A program made the translations under genes and the position numbers. Under the pieces are notes generated by a model. It was not told the DNA's origin and made no database searches. It saw only the letters and a list, made by a program, of their open reading frames with translations. Below, in pieces: positions 1 through 6,392 of a stretch of 7,031 nucleotides of DNA (its first letter is position 1; the number at the start of each line of letters is the position of its first letter). Source of the DNA: Deltaproteobacteria bacterium (GTDB lineage Bacteria > Desulfobacterota > Desulfobacteria > Desulfobacterales > UBA11574); the NCBI GenBank assembly GCA_019313025.1, contig JAFDCA010000587.1:1-7031 (forward strand), given 5' to 3'.

Positions 1-1
1 T

Positions 2-199
2 AAATTTACGCTATTGGGCGATGAAGAATACTGGCGCGATTGGGATCACCAGGGAATTCATCCGACGTACGTGGCTGTGGGCAAAACGCCTGCAGAGAGC
101 AAAGACGAATGGGATCTTTTTAAGATTATCAGCGTTCAGAAAGGTGAAGATGTGGCCAGAACCAGGGAGGAGAATCCTGTTCAACTGGAACCCCTTTAA
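2..199 (+). CDS. C-terminal end of an unrecognised protein (5' truncated by window edge)
   Basis: The frame is open from the first complete codon at base 2 to a TAA at 197-199, giving about 65 residues. It is read as the tail of a longer gene because the frame stays open through the window edge. A TTG at 14 could serve as a start, but nothing resembling a ribosome binding site is visible before it. The tail is hydrophilic, with a Trp/Asp/Tyr-rich stretch (EEYWRDWDHQG), then a DEWDLFKI segment and a charged end finishing in QLEPL. I see no membrane segment and recognise no family. A long hairpin follows 7 bases after the stop and separates it from the chemosensory genes, so it need not belong to the same operon. 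An overlapping frame at 21-212 is also open but has a less protein-like composition. Confidence 0.55.
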   Translation, partial: KFTLLGDEEYWRDWDHQGIHPTYVAVGKTPAESKDEWDLFKIISVQKGEDVARTREENPVQLEPL

Positions 200-206
200 A
201 AATAAA

Positions 207-257
207 AATTGACGATTGACGATTAGAAGATATTGCTTCAATCGTCAATCGTCAATT
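207..257. repeat. Long intergenic hairpin made of 7-base repeats
   Basis: The left arm at 207-224 (AATTGACGATTGACGATT) is perfectly complementary to the right arm at 240-257, an 18-base-pair stem. Inside it, GAAG at 226-229 can pair with CTTC at 236-239, leaving A225 bulged and a 6-base loop. Each arm is itself a tandem of ATTGACG, or its complement, so the element has both a 7-base period and dyad symmetry. No T-run follows on the + strand, so it is not a classical terminator for the upstream gene. On the - strand the stem would be followed by a T-rich stretch (complement of 195-206), but no - strand gene is evident. It could be a dispersed repeat, an mRNA-stability or processing element, or a protein-binding site. 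Confidence 0.8.
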
Positions 258-266
258 CAAAAAATC

Positions 267-276
267 TACAATTGTA
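267..276. promoter_or_regulatory. 10-base perfect palindrome before the binding-protein gene
   Basis: TACAATTGTA is a perfect palindrome ending 13 bases before the preferred start codon at 290. It lies between the long hairpin and the Shine-Dalgarno sequence. It could be half of an operator or chance in AT-rich DNA. Its first six bases resemble a -10 box, but that reading is rejected because transcription would then begin at the ribosome binding site and no matching -35 is present. Function is unknown. Confidence 0.25.
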
Positions 277-279
277 AAT

Positions 280-283
280 GGAG
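280..283 (+). promoter_or_regulatory. Shine-Dalgarno site that decides the binding-protein start
   Basis: GGAG at 280-283 lies six bases before the ATG at 290, a normal spacing. The in-frame ATG at 278 overlaps this site and has only AT-rich sequence upstream with no purine-rich motif. The start at 290 is therefore preferred, and the signal peptide then begins MERFKKK, a typical positively charged n-region. Confidence 0.7.
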
Positions 284-289
284 ATCGTC

Positions 290-1273
290 ATGGAACGATT
301 CAAAAAAAAGATCATTATGTTGTTTCTGTTTCTAAGTTGTTTTCTGGTTTGTGGCGGTGAGGTGTTCTGTGTCCAGGAAAAAACGGCCCTGCGCGTCGGG
401 TACCTGCCGCTTTTATCCCAGACGCCCCTGGTCGTGTCCTATGAAAACGATCGCTTGAACTTTCAAAACATATCGCCCGAACTGGTCAGATACAACTCCT
501 TTACCGCTTTGGAGGCGGCCATGCGTGTAGGAGCCGTCGATGTTGCTTCCCTGCCGCTGGCGATAGTGCTCGACATGGCGTCCGAAGGACACAAAATCAA
601 AATTATCGGCACTTGTTCTTCAGGAGGATCAAGATTGGTGGCCAGAAAAAAAGGCGGTCTTGAAACGATTCGCGGAAGTTTAATAGGGGTGCCGGGACAT
701 GATTCCAATGAAAATCTTACATTAAGCCAGGTTCTTGGCACCATGAACCTGCGTCAAGGGCTTGAGTACAAAACCATAGGGGTTACATTTAACAGGGCCG
801 TTGATAACTTTAAGGTTGAAAAACTGGATGCACTGTATCTTCCTGAGCCGTTTGGAACCATTGCTGAAAGAGAAAATATAGCGCATGAGATTCAGGGGCA
901 GGAAGGTAAACTGACCGGAACTCTCGGTACGGTCCTTGTGATCCGTTCCGAAATTCTTGAAAAATACGAACAAGGCGCAAAAGAATGGCTCATAAGCCTG
1001 GTAAAAAGCTGTCGATTTATAGAAAATGATGTCAAACAGTCCGGCGCCAGACAGACAGCTATCATCCAGACATCATATTTTCAATTTCCCGAAGCCGTTG
1101 TGATCGAAGCCCTCGTAAATCATAAAGGAGAATTAAAATTCGATCAATTTGTACCAGATCAGAAGAAGATAAAAAATTATATGGATCTGGCCAGCAAAAT
1201 GAAAATTCTTACAAAATCGGTCGACTTAAATGCGTTGCTTTCTTTAAATCTAATAAAGAAAGCAGGCGAGTGA
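290..1273 (+). CDS. Periplasmic solute-binding protein, NMT1/SsuA/NrtA-like (COG0715 type)
   Basis: From the ATG at 290 the product has 327 residues; the ATG at 278 would add four. The N-terminus is a signal peptide: basic MERFKKK, then a hydrophobic stretch to about residue 22, with mature protein starting near VQEKTALRVGYLP. The mature chain follows the pattern of ABC-type binding proteins for nitrate, sulfonates, taurine or thiamine precursors: a first strand LRVGYLPLLSQ, a segment in which a low-valued site is sampled (ALEAAMRVGAVDVASLPLAIVLDMA), a GGSRLVARKKGG strand, a LIGVPG hinge-type motif and LYLPEPFG in the second lobe. The family binds small solutes outside the inner membrane; the ligand here cannot be read from sequence. 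No lipobox is convincing. No permease or ATPase gene is adjacent. The next gene, 39 bases on, encodes an MCP, so a role in presenting ligand to the receptor is inferred. It could still serve a transporter encoded elsewhere. Confidence 0.85.
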   Translation: MERFKKKIIMLFLFLSCFLVCGGEVFCVQEKTALRVGYLPLLSQTPLVVSYENDRLNFQNISPELVRYNSFTALEAAMRVGAVDVASLPLAIVLDMASEGHKIKIIGTCSSGGSRLVARKKGGLETIRGSLIGVPGHDSNENLTLSQVLGTMNLRQGLEYKTIGVTFNRAVDNFKVEKLDALYLPEPFGTIAERENIAHEIQGQEGKLTGTLGTVLVIRSEILEKYEQGAKEWLISLVKSCRFIENDVKQSGARQTAIIQTSYFQFPEAVVIEALVNHKGELKFDQFVPDQKKIKNYMDLASKMKILTKSVDLNALLSLNLIKKAGE

Positions 1274-1295
1274 CAATTTTTTATATGAAAATTGT
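1273..1295 (+). other. AT-rich hairpin between binding-protein and MCP genes
   Basis: ACAATTTT at 1273-1280 is perfectly complementary to AAAATTGT at 1288-1295, with a 7-base loop. It starts at the last base of the binding-protein stop codon and ends just before the MCP ribosome binding site (AAAAGGA, about 1297-1303). The stem has only two G-C pairs and no T-run follows, so it is not a strong terminator. It might protect the upstream mRNA end or tune expression between the two genes, or be chance. Confidence 0.35.
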
Positions 1296-1312
1296 TAAAA
1301 GGATAGATTAAA

Positions 1313-3586
1313 ATGAAACGGCTAAATCTAAAAATAAAACACAAATTCGTATTGATGATTCTAGTTCTGATGATGCTGGTTAGTGCCTCGATGATGGCTA
1401 CAACAATGCGTCTTTCCAATGATGGAAAGAAAACGGTTCTTAAAGGAGTTGCCGAAAAACTTGAACATCTTCAACAATCGAGCATCGAGGAATTTAACAA
1501 TTTCACGAAACTTGCCAACGAAGGGATCAGAGAAGCAAGCGGACTTGTGGCTATCGATAATATCATTTCAATTGCACAGAATAACCAGGAAGAATTTGTC
1601 GAAGTTACCAATGATGCCATCAAAGAGGTCGGAGAGAATGTTGCAGCGACTTTAGAATCGCAAAATGAAATTATCACAAAAGGACTTAGCGACCTTCTTG
1701 GCAGCTCCACCGAATCGATGGATCAAATTATGGAGTTTGATAAAAAATCTCAGAATGTATTGGCCAATCTGTCTGTTTTCAACATCGATTCTTTACAGTC
1801 ATCCAGCAAGGATAGTCTGAGCCGTTTTACACGGTTGATTAAAGAGTTAAAAGAGAAGCTTCAACATATGCAGGACCAAAACAACGAGGCCATAGACGCC
1901 GTGTTGATCCAACTTATGGCAAAACTCGATGACCCTTCCCAGGGGAAGGATAAGCTGATAGAGTTTGTTATGAAGGGCTTCGAAGACATAAAGGGCAAGG
2001 CCGAAAGAGAAAAGAACAAAGTTTACAAAGCGCTTGCTGATGAATTTGACATACAATCAAAGGTTATGGCCGAAGAATTAAAGCTAGTGACCAATAAGGT
2101 TCGTTATGCCATTTCCCGTGAACTCGAAAATAGCGAGACCATGCAGTCCGAAAAAATCGATACGGTGGTTACAAAGCTGCTGGAAACTCAGATGGGCATT
2201 CAGGACAATATCAAGACTTCCAATACCAAACTCAATAATGCCATAGACGAATTAAAGACGACGATGCCCATAAAGCTTAAAGAAAAAGGGGTTCAAGCCG
2301 GGGAAAAGATAAAAGAGCAGACCGCGGAAGCAGGTAAAATGGCTGAAATGGCCCAAACAAAAGTCGCTGTCAAGATCGAGGAAAACACGAAAAAAGCATC
2401 AAAGAATTTTGCTGCCGGAATTGTCGAATCCGAAGAACTGATAAAGAATACCCTGGAAAAGTCTCTGTCAAAAACATCTACATATAATGTGGTTATTTCT
2501 ATGGTCTGTTTGATAGCGGGTGTTCTGCTGTCATTTTTTCTGGTGTCAATGATATTAAAACCGGTTACAAACACCGTGGATATTCTAAGGGATATTGCTG
2601 AAGGTGAAGGGGATTTGACACGAAGAATCGAAGTCAAAACCCAAGATGAAGTCGGTGACCTTGCAAAATGGTTTAATACGTTTATTGAAAAAATTCAGTC
2701 GATCATCAAAGAGGTAGCAGCCAATGCGGGAAAGCTGAAGGATGCTTCTACAGAATTAAACAGCATTTCTCAACAAATGTCCCAAGGCGCGGAACAGACG
2801 TCCACCAAATCAAATACGGTGGCTGCGGCAGCCGAGGAGATGAGTTCCAACATGGACTCGGTGGCTGCAGCAATGGAGGAGGCGGCCACGAACGTAAATG
2901 TGGTAGCTTCCGGAGCTGAACAAATGATATCCACCATCAACGAGATTACCCAGAACACGGAGAAGGCGAGGGTGATGGTAGGAGATGCTGTTTCTGAGGT
3001 TAATAAAGTTTCAGAAATTATGGGAGATCTTGGTAAAGGTGCCAGCGAAATTGACGAGATCACCGATGGAATTCGTGAAATATCAGATCAGGTTAACCTC
3101 CTTGCCCTCAACGCGACTATAGAGGCAGCGAGAGCCGGTGAGGCCGGAAAAGGATTCGCAGTTGTCGCACAGGAGATAAAAGACCTTGCCAAGCAAACGG
3201 CTGAAGCCACCAACAAGGCTGATGAAAAGTTAAAATTAATCCAACATATGTCGATGGATTCAGCAAAAAATGTGACTGAGGTGTCTAATTTCGTCAATGA
3301 GGTCAACGATATTGTATATACGATTGCGTCAGCCATGGAGGAGCAGTCAGTGACCACCAAAGAGATTTCAAACAGCGTGACACAGGCCTCTCAGGGTATC
3401 GGCGAAGTCAATCAGAATGTGGCTCAGAGTTCTACAGTTGCTGGGGAAATCGCAAAAGATATTTCTGATGTCAACAATTCGGCCGGTGAGATGTCCAACA
3501 GCAGTTCTCAAGTGAATCTGAGTGCTAAAGAAATGAGTAAACTGGCCAGACAGCTTGATGAGATGGTGGGCAAGTTCAAAGTGTAG
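1313..3586 (+). CDS. Methyl-accepting chemotaxis protein with long helical periplasmic region
   Basis: This is a 757-residue inner-membrane chemoreceptor. Residues about 12-32 are the first membrane segment and 390-413 the second ([19 protein letters not shown]). The presumed periplasmic region, 33-389, is much longer than a standard four-helix-bundle sensor. It appears helical throughout, has no Cys or Trp and only two Pro (208, 319), and shows no Cache pattern. A HAMP domain spans about 414-467 (begins [26 protein letters not shown]). The cytoplasmic hairpin has its conserved tip at about 589-622 ([18 protein letters not shown], then [11 protein letters not shown]), the CheW/CheA contact region. 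Glu-Glu pairs at 508-509, 522-523 and 676-677 sit in Ala/Ser/Thr-rich contexts typical of methylation sites. Arm lengths suggest a 40H-44H class receptor (rough estimate). There is no C-terminal CheR-binding pentapeptide like NWETF. AAAAGGA about 9 bases upstream supports this ATG. It is probably co-transcribed with the binding-protein gene. Confidence 0.95.
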   Translation: MKRLNLKIKHKFVLMILVLMMLVSASMMATTMRLSNDGKKTVLKGVAEKLEHLQQSSIEEFNNFTKLANEGIREASGLVAIDNIISIAQNNQEEFVEVTNDAIKEVGENVAATLESQNEIITKGLSDLLGSSTESMDQIMEFDKKSQNVLANLSVFNIDSLQSSSKDSLSRFTRLIKELKEKLQHMQDQNNEAIDAVLIQLMAKLDDPSQGKDKLIEFVMKGFEDIKGKAEREKNKVYKALADEFDIQSKVMAEELKLVTNKVRYAISRELENSETMQSEKIDTVVTKLLETQMGIQDNIKTSNTKLNNAIDELKTTMPIKLKEKGVQAGEKIKEQTAEAGKMAEMAQTKVAVKIEENTKKASKNFAAGIVESEELIKNTLEKSLSKTSTYNVVISMVCLIAGVLLSFFLVSMILKPVTNTVDILRDIAEGEGDLTRRIEVKTQDEVGDLAKWFNTFIEKIQSIIKEVAANAGKLKDASTELNSISQQMSQGAEQTSTKSNTVAAAAEEMSSNMDSVAAAMEEAATNVNVVASGAEQMISTINEITQNTEKARVMVGDAVSEVNKVSEIMGDLGKGASEIDEITDGIREISDQVNLLALNATIEAARAGEAGKGFAVVAQEIKDLAKQTAEATNKADEKLKLIQHMSMDSAKNVTEVSNFVNEVNDIVYTIASAMEEQSVTTKEISNSVTQASQGIGEVNQNVAQSSTVAGEIAKDISDVNNSAGEMSNSSSQVNLSAKEMSKLARQLDEMVGKFKV

Positions 3587-3641
3587 TTGAGTGGACAGGC
3601 AAAGGATCGAAAGAAGAAATAATGGATAATAGTCAAAGGTC

Positions 3642-3669
3642 AACAATTAATAATTAACAATTGATTATC
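3642..3669. repeat. Degenerate heptamer tandem repeat in the MCP-cheW gap
   Basis: Four 7-base units can be read in a row: AACAATT, AATAATT, AACAATT and the diverged GATTATC. The first and third are identical. The same 212-base gap (3587-3798) holds a second two-unit run, AGTGATT then AGTGACG at 3709-3722. The rest of the gap is AT-rich, and I found no convincing promoter, terminator or RNA gene in it. The repeats look like relics of short-tandem heptamer arrays rather than a defined regulatory site. An independent promoter for cheW in this gap is possible but not visible. Confidence 0.5.
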
Positions 3670-3781
3670 TTATTGGGAGCAGAATCCAGAGAGAAGAAAA
3701 CAGCTATCAGTGATTAGTGACGTGTAAAAAGTGATGGATGTGAATAACGAATAATAAAATTGTTCAATGATCAATAAATAA

Positions 3782-3789
3782 GGGGGGGG
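3782..3789 (+). promoter_or_regulatory. Run of eight G serving as the cheW ribosome binding site
   Basis: Eight consecutive G residues end nine bases before the cheW ATG at 3799. Part of the run is at Shine-Dalgarno distance and can pair with the CCUCC end of 16S rRNA using G-C and G-U pairs. No other purine-rich motif is near. A homopolymer at this place is unusual because slippage during replication would change its length and so the spacing or strength of translation initiation. Confidence 0.6.
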
Positions 3790-3798
3790 TAATATTCA

Positions 3799-4257
3799 AT
3801 GTTACAGCCAGAAGATACTGAAGTGAACAGACGTGTTGTTGAATTGGCAACCTTTTTTGTAGGAGATGCCCTTTGCGGTATGGATATATTGAAAGTACAA
3901 GAAATTAACAAACTCATCGAGATGACTAAAGTCCCCCAGTCACCGGAGTATGTTCTGGGGATCCTGAATTTGAGAGGTGAAATCATTACCATTATCGATC
4001 TTGGTAAAAAATTAGGGCTCAAATCAACTGAAATGAGCGAAAAAACACGAAATATCATTGTCAATTCAAATGGAGAGCACATTGGGTTGCTGGTTGAAAA
4101 AATCAGCGATGTGTTTCAAACGAAATGGGAAATGGTTGAAGCACCACCGGCGAATATTGGTGGCCTTCAGGGAAAATATTTCACCGGTGTATTCAAAACT
4201 GAAAACCGCTTGATTGGAATTTTAGATGTAGAAAAAGTATTGGAAGAAGAAAATTAG
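3799..4257 (+). CDS. cheW: CheW chemotaxis adaptor protein
   Basis: This 152-residue cytoplasmic protein is a single CheW domain of normal length. CheW links MCP signalling tips to the histidine kinase CheA in the receptor array. The hallmark segment is at about 49-74: PEYVLGILNLRGEIITIIDL, then GKKLGL, with the conserved Arg at residue 59. The first strands (VELATFFVGDALCGMDILKVQEI) match the start of the first beta barrel, and IGLLVEKISDVF at 95-106 matches the start of the second half. No CheY or CheA parts are fused to it. The ATG at 3799 is supported by the G-rich site upstream and by the usual short N-terminal extension. It is followed 34 bases later by cheB, consistent with one transcript running through cheB, cheR and the receiver gene. 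Confidence 0.95.
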   Translation: MLQPEDTEVNRRVVELATFFVGDALCGMDILKVQEINKLIEMTKVPQSPEYVLGILNLRGEIITIIDLGKKLGLKSTEMSEKTRNIIVNSNGEHIGLLVEKISDVFQTKWEMVEAPPANIGGLQGKYFTGVFKTENRLIGILDVEKVLEEEN

Positions 4258-4280
4258 TCCTTAACCTTTAACCAATGAAA

Positions 4281-4284
4281 GAGG
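4281..4284 (+). promoter_or_regulatory. Shine-Dalgarno site that decides the cheB start
   Basis: GAGG at 4281-4284 is seven bases before the GTG at 4292, but only one base before the in-frame TTG at 4286. The spacing rules out the TTG and favours GTG, removing two residues from the longest possible frame. The receiver domain still has its whole first strand (LKVLIVDD). Confidence 0.7.
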
Positions 4285-4291
4285 ATTGTCG

Positions 4292-5428
4292 GTGATTAAT
4301 GACAGACCACTAAAAGTGTTAATAGTCGATGATACCGTTGTTTATCGAAAAATAGTCAATGATGTTCTTTCTGACATACCGGGCGTAGAAATTGTGGGCT
4401 CCGCTCATAACGGAAAGGCGGCGATAGCAAAGATTGCTTCTCTAAAACCCGATCTTTTGACCTTAGACATCGAAATGCCGGAGATGAATGGACTTGAAGT
4501 TCTTGAATATATACAGGAGAAACGGCTTGATGTAGGTGCCGTCATGCTCAGTACGCTGACCCATGAAGGCGGTGAAATGACCATGAAAGCCCTGGATTTG
4601 GGAGCGTTTGATTTTATTCTCAAGCCTCAGGAAGGAAATATGGCTGAGAATACGGAAACCTTAAAAAAGACCATTGTCCCAATACTGAAGGCATTTAACC
4701 GTCGAAATGAAATAAAACATCTCCTCAAAGGTAAAACAAGTTCAATAACAGCCAGCCAACAAGATAAACATGCGTTAAAGTCTGATCAGATCGTTCACCG
4801 AATGAATTCAATCACAGGTAGACTGAGGCAAAAATCAGAGATTGTCGCCATTGGCATCTCCACGGGAGGTCCCAAGGCATTGGCTCTAATGATGCCGTCT
4901 TTACCTTCCAATTTAGGCGTTCCAATTTTAATTGTTCAGCATATGCCACCGATGTTTACCATGTCGCTGGCCAAGAGCTTGGACAACAAATGTCCTTTTG
5001 AAGTCAAAGAGGCAAAAGACGGTGAACCCGTTCTGTCCAATATCGCATTTATAGCGCCTGGAGGTAAACAAATGAAGATTGTGGCCGGAGCCGATGGCAA
5101 AAGCCGGGTGATTAGAATTACGGATGACCCGCCTGAAAACAACTGCAAACCATCTGTTGATTATCTTTTTAGATCCATTGCACATCATTATGTGGGCCGT
5201 GCAACCGGAGTCATCATGACCGGGATGGGGTCAGATGGCTTTATGGGTCTGGAACTGATGAAAAAGAGTGGATCCACCATCATTGCACAAAACAGAGAGA
5301 CGAGCATTGTCTATGGCATGCCCAAAGGTCCCATAGATGCAGGGATTGCAGATATCATTGCTCCTCTGGATATGATCGCCAGTGAAATCTGCCTTACGAT
5401 AAATGCAGGTATAAAGAATCGCGTGTAA
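4292..5428 (+). CDS. cheB: CheB chemoreceptor methylesterase/deamidase with receiver domain
   Basis: From the GTG start the product has 378 residues. It removes methyl groups from receptor glutamates, and deamidates glutamines, when phosphorylated by CheA. The receiver domain covers about 5-125: acidic pair in LIVDD, phospho-acceptor Asp59 in LLTLDIEMPEMNG, the switch Thr/Ser region MLSTLT and the Lys of ILKP. A linker of about 60 residues rich in Lys, Ser and Gln follows. The esterase domain spans about 184-370, with the expected triad visible: Ser190 in GISTGGP, His217 in VQHMPP and Asp315 in TGMGSDG. Nothing is missing compared with active family members, and the length is normal. It lies between cheW and cheR, as is usual in chemosensory operons. 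The gap to cheR is 68 bases. Confidence 0.95.
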   Translation: MINDRPLKVLIVDDTVVYRKIVNDVLSDIPGVEIVGSAHNGKAAIAKIASLKPDLLTLDIEMPEMNGLEVLEYIQEKRLDVGAVMLSTLTHEGGEMTMKALDLGAFDFILKPQEGNMAENTETLKKTIVPILKAFNRRNEIKHLLKGKTSSITASQQDKHALKSDQIVHRMNSITGRLRQKSEIVAIGISTGGPKALALMMPSLPSNLGVPILIVQHMPPMFTMSLAKSLDNKCPFEVKEAKDGEPVLSNIAFIAPGGKQMKIVAGADGKSRVIRITDDPPENNCKPSVDYLFRSIAHHYVGRATGVIMTGMGSDGFMGLELMKKSGSTIIAQNRETSIVYGMPKGPIDAGIADIIAPLDMIASEICLTINAGIKNRV

Positions 5429-5480
5429 TATCATTTGATAAGCCCATAACCTGAGTTAAAAACGAACCAGGCCATAAAAC

Positions 5481-5500
5481 TTATGATTACTGAATCATGA
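5481..5500 (+). promoter_or_regulatory. Hairpin enclosing the cheR start codon
   Basis: ATGATT at 5483-5488 is perfectly complementary to AATCAT at 5493-5498, with a 4-base loop. In RNA the stem extends by a G-U pair (5482/5499) and an A-U pair (5481/5500), giving eight pairs. The whole cheR ATG (5497-5499) lies in the right arm. There is no purine-rich ribosome binding site at normal distance. A five-codon frame from the ATG at 5483 ends in a TGA (5498-5500) that overlaps the cheR start as ATGA, which would allow translational coupling. The stem is AT-rich, so its strength in the cell is uncertain. Confidence 0.45.
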
Positions 5501-6336
5501 TAAATATAACGACAGATGATATAAAAGCCATATCAGGATACATCTCAGAAATTTCGGGAATCGATCTGGACGAAAATAAGGCGTATCTTATTAAAACAAG
5601 ACTTGGAAACCTAATCAAAGAATACAAATGTTCTTCGTATAGGGAATTATGCAGAAAAGCCAAGTCAGATTCTAATAAAATCATAAAAAATAGGATCATC
5701 GATGCTATTTCAACCAATGAGACGCTTTTTTTTCGCGATATAGGACCGTTTGAAGTACTTCAACACAAGATTTTGCCCGATTTGATCGACAACAGAACAG
5801 AAAGATCCTCCGGTGTGCTTCCTATACCGATCCGTATTTGGAGTGCAGCCTGTTCAACCGGACAGGAAGTCTACAGCATTGCCATCTTGTTAAAAGAGCT
5901 TTTCCCGGATTTAAAGAAATATAACGTCAAGTTGTTTGGCACTGACATTTCCGATTCTGCCATAGGACAGGCCAGCTATGGCACCTATAATAAATTTGAA
6001 ATTGAACGCGGACTCTCTAAGGAAAAACTAGAGAAATATTTTATTCCCAATGGGGGTAATTGGAAAATAAGTGATGAAATCAGGGCAATGGTTTCATTTA
6101 CAAAGCAAAACATATTAAAACCTTTTGTGGGTTTAGGAAAATGTGATATCATATTCTGTAGAAACGTCGCCATCTATTTTAATCTTGAAAACAGAAAAAA
6201 GCTGTTTGAAAACATTGCCAGCGTTTTGGAACCCGATGGATATCTGATTATCGGTTCAACGGAGTCCTTAACTGGCATTTGTCCTGTGTTCGAGCCAAAA
6301 AGATATTTAAGAACGATCTATTATCAATTGAAATGA
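5497..6336 (+). CDS. cheR: CheR chemoreceptor methyltransferase
   Basis: This 279-residue cytoplasmic enzyme transfers methyl groups from S-adenosylmethionine to glutamates on MCPs. The N-terminal helical domain spans about 1-75 and contains GIDLDENKAYLIKTRL, followed by the family signature STNETLFFRD at 72-81. The methyltransferase core follows: SAM-binding loop IWSAACSTGQEVYSIAILL at 114-132, GTDIS at 148-152 at the end of the second strand, and DIIFCRNVAIYF at 217-228. The C-terminal strands (YLIIGSTESL) close the fold. Length is normal and there is no TPR or other fusion. An in-frame TGA at 5491-5493 makes the ATG at 5497 the only plausible start, even though no Shine-Dalgarno sequence precedes it. 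The MCP in this window lacks a CheR-docking pentapeptide, so CheR would act on it directly. Confidence 0.95.
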   Translation: MINITTDDIKAISGYISEISGIDLDENKAYLIKTRLGNLIKEYKCSSYRELCRKAKSDSNKIIKNRIIDAISTNETLFFRDIGPFEVLQHKILPDLIDNRTERSSGVLPIPIRIWSAACSTGQEVYSIAILLKELFPDLKKYNVKLFGTDISDSAIGQASYGTYNKFEIERGLSKEKLEKYFIPNGGNWKISDEIRAMVSFTKQNILKPFVGLGKCDIIFCRNVAIYFNLENRKKLFENIASVLEPDGYLIIGSTESLTGICPVFEPKRYLRTIYYQLK

Positions 6337-6382
6337 AGTAATTTACAAGCTTATGTTTAAAGGAAGAATAGAACATAGCGAA

Positions 6383-6386
6383 GAGG
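6383..6386 (+). promoter_or_regulatory. Shine-Dalgarno site of the receiver gene
   Basis: GAGG lies six bases before the ATG at 6393 and supports that start. It is a far stronger site than the one before cheR, so the two neighbouring genes are probably translated at different rates. Confidence 0.65.
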
Positions 6387-6392
6387 TGTCCC

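Noticed and set aside
21..212. Alternative open frame overlapping the left-edge partial gene
   Set aside because: It overlaps the frame that stays open through the window edge. It has no ribosome binding site and looks like an out-of-frame reading.
207..257. Rho-independent terminator for the upstream gene
   Set aside because: The stem is strong but no T-run follows on the + strand; only the reverse orientation has a T-rich flank, and there is no gene there.
207..257. CRISPR-like repeat
   Set aside because: Repeat units are 7 bases long with no spacers, far from CRISPR architecture.
267..272. TACAAT as a -10 promoter box for the binding-protein gene
   Set aside because: Transcription would begin about at the Shine-Dalgarno site, and no -35-like hexamer lies 16-18 bases upstream.
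278..289. Upstream ATG at 278 as the start of the binding protein
   Set aside because: It overlaps the GGAG that fits the ATG at 290 and has no site of its own.
290..370. Lipoprotein signal in the binding protein (Cys near residues 16, 20 and 26)
   Set aside because: The residues before each Cys do not fit a lipobox; a standard signal peptide is more likely.
2293..2637. 114-codon open frame on the - strand inside the MCP gene
   Set aside because: The MCP reading frame is continuous and typical across it; the antisense frame is low-complexity Ser/Phe/Ile-rich, as expected from the complement of helical coding sequence.
3587..3798. Promoter for cheW in the gap
   Set aside because: Several AT-rich hexamers exist but none has a partner at 16-18 bases, and I found no sigma-54 or sigma-28 pattern.
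4286..4291. TTG at 4286 as the cheB start
   Set aside because: The GAGG ends one base before it, too close to work; the GTG at 4292 has proper spacing.
5429..5440. TATCA/TGATA inverted repeat after cheB
   Set aside because: The loop would be two bases and the stem five AT-rich pairs, too weak to form.
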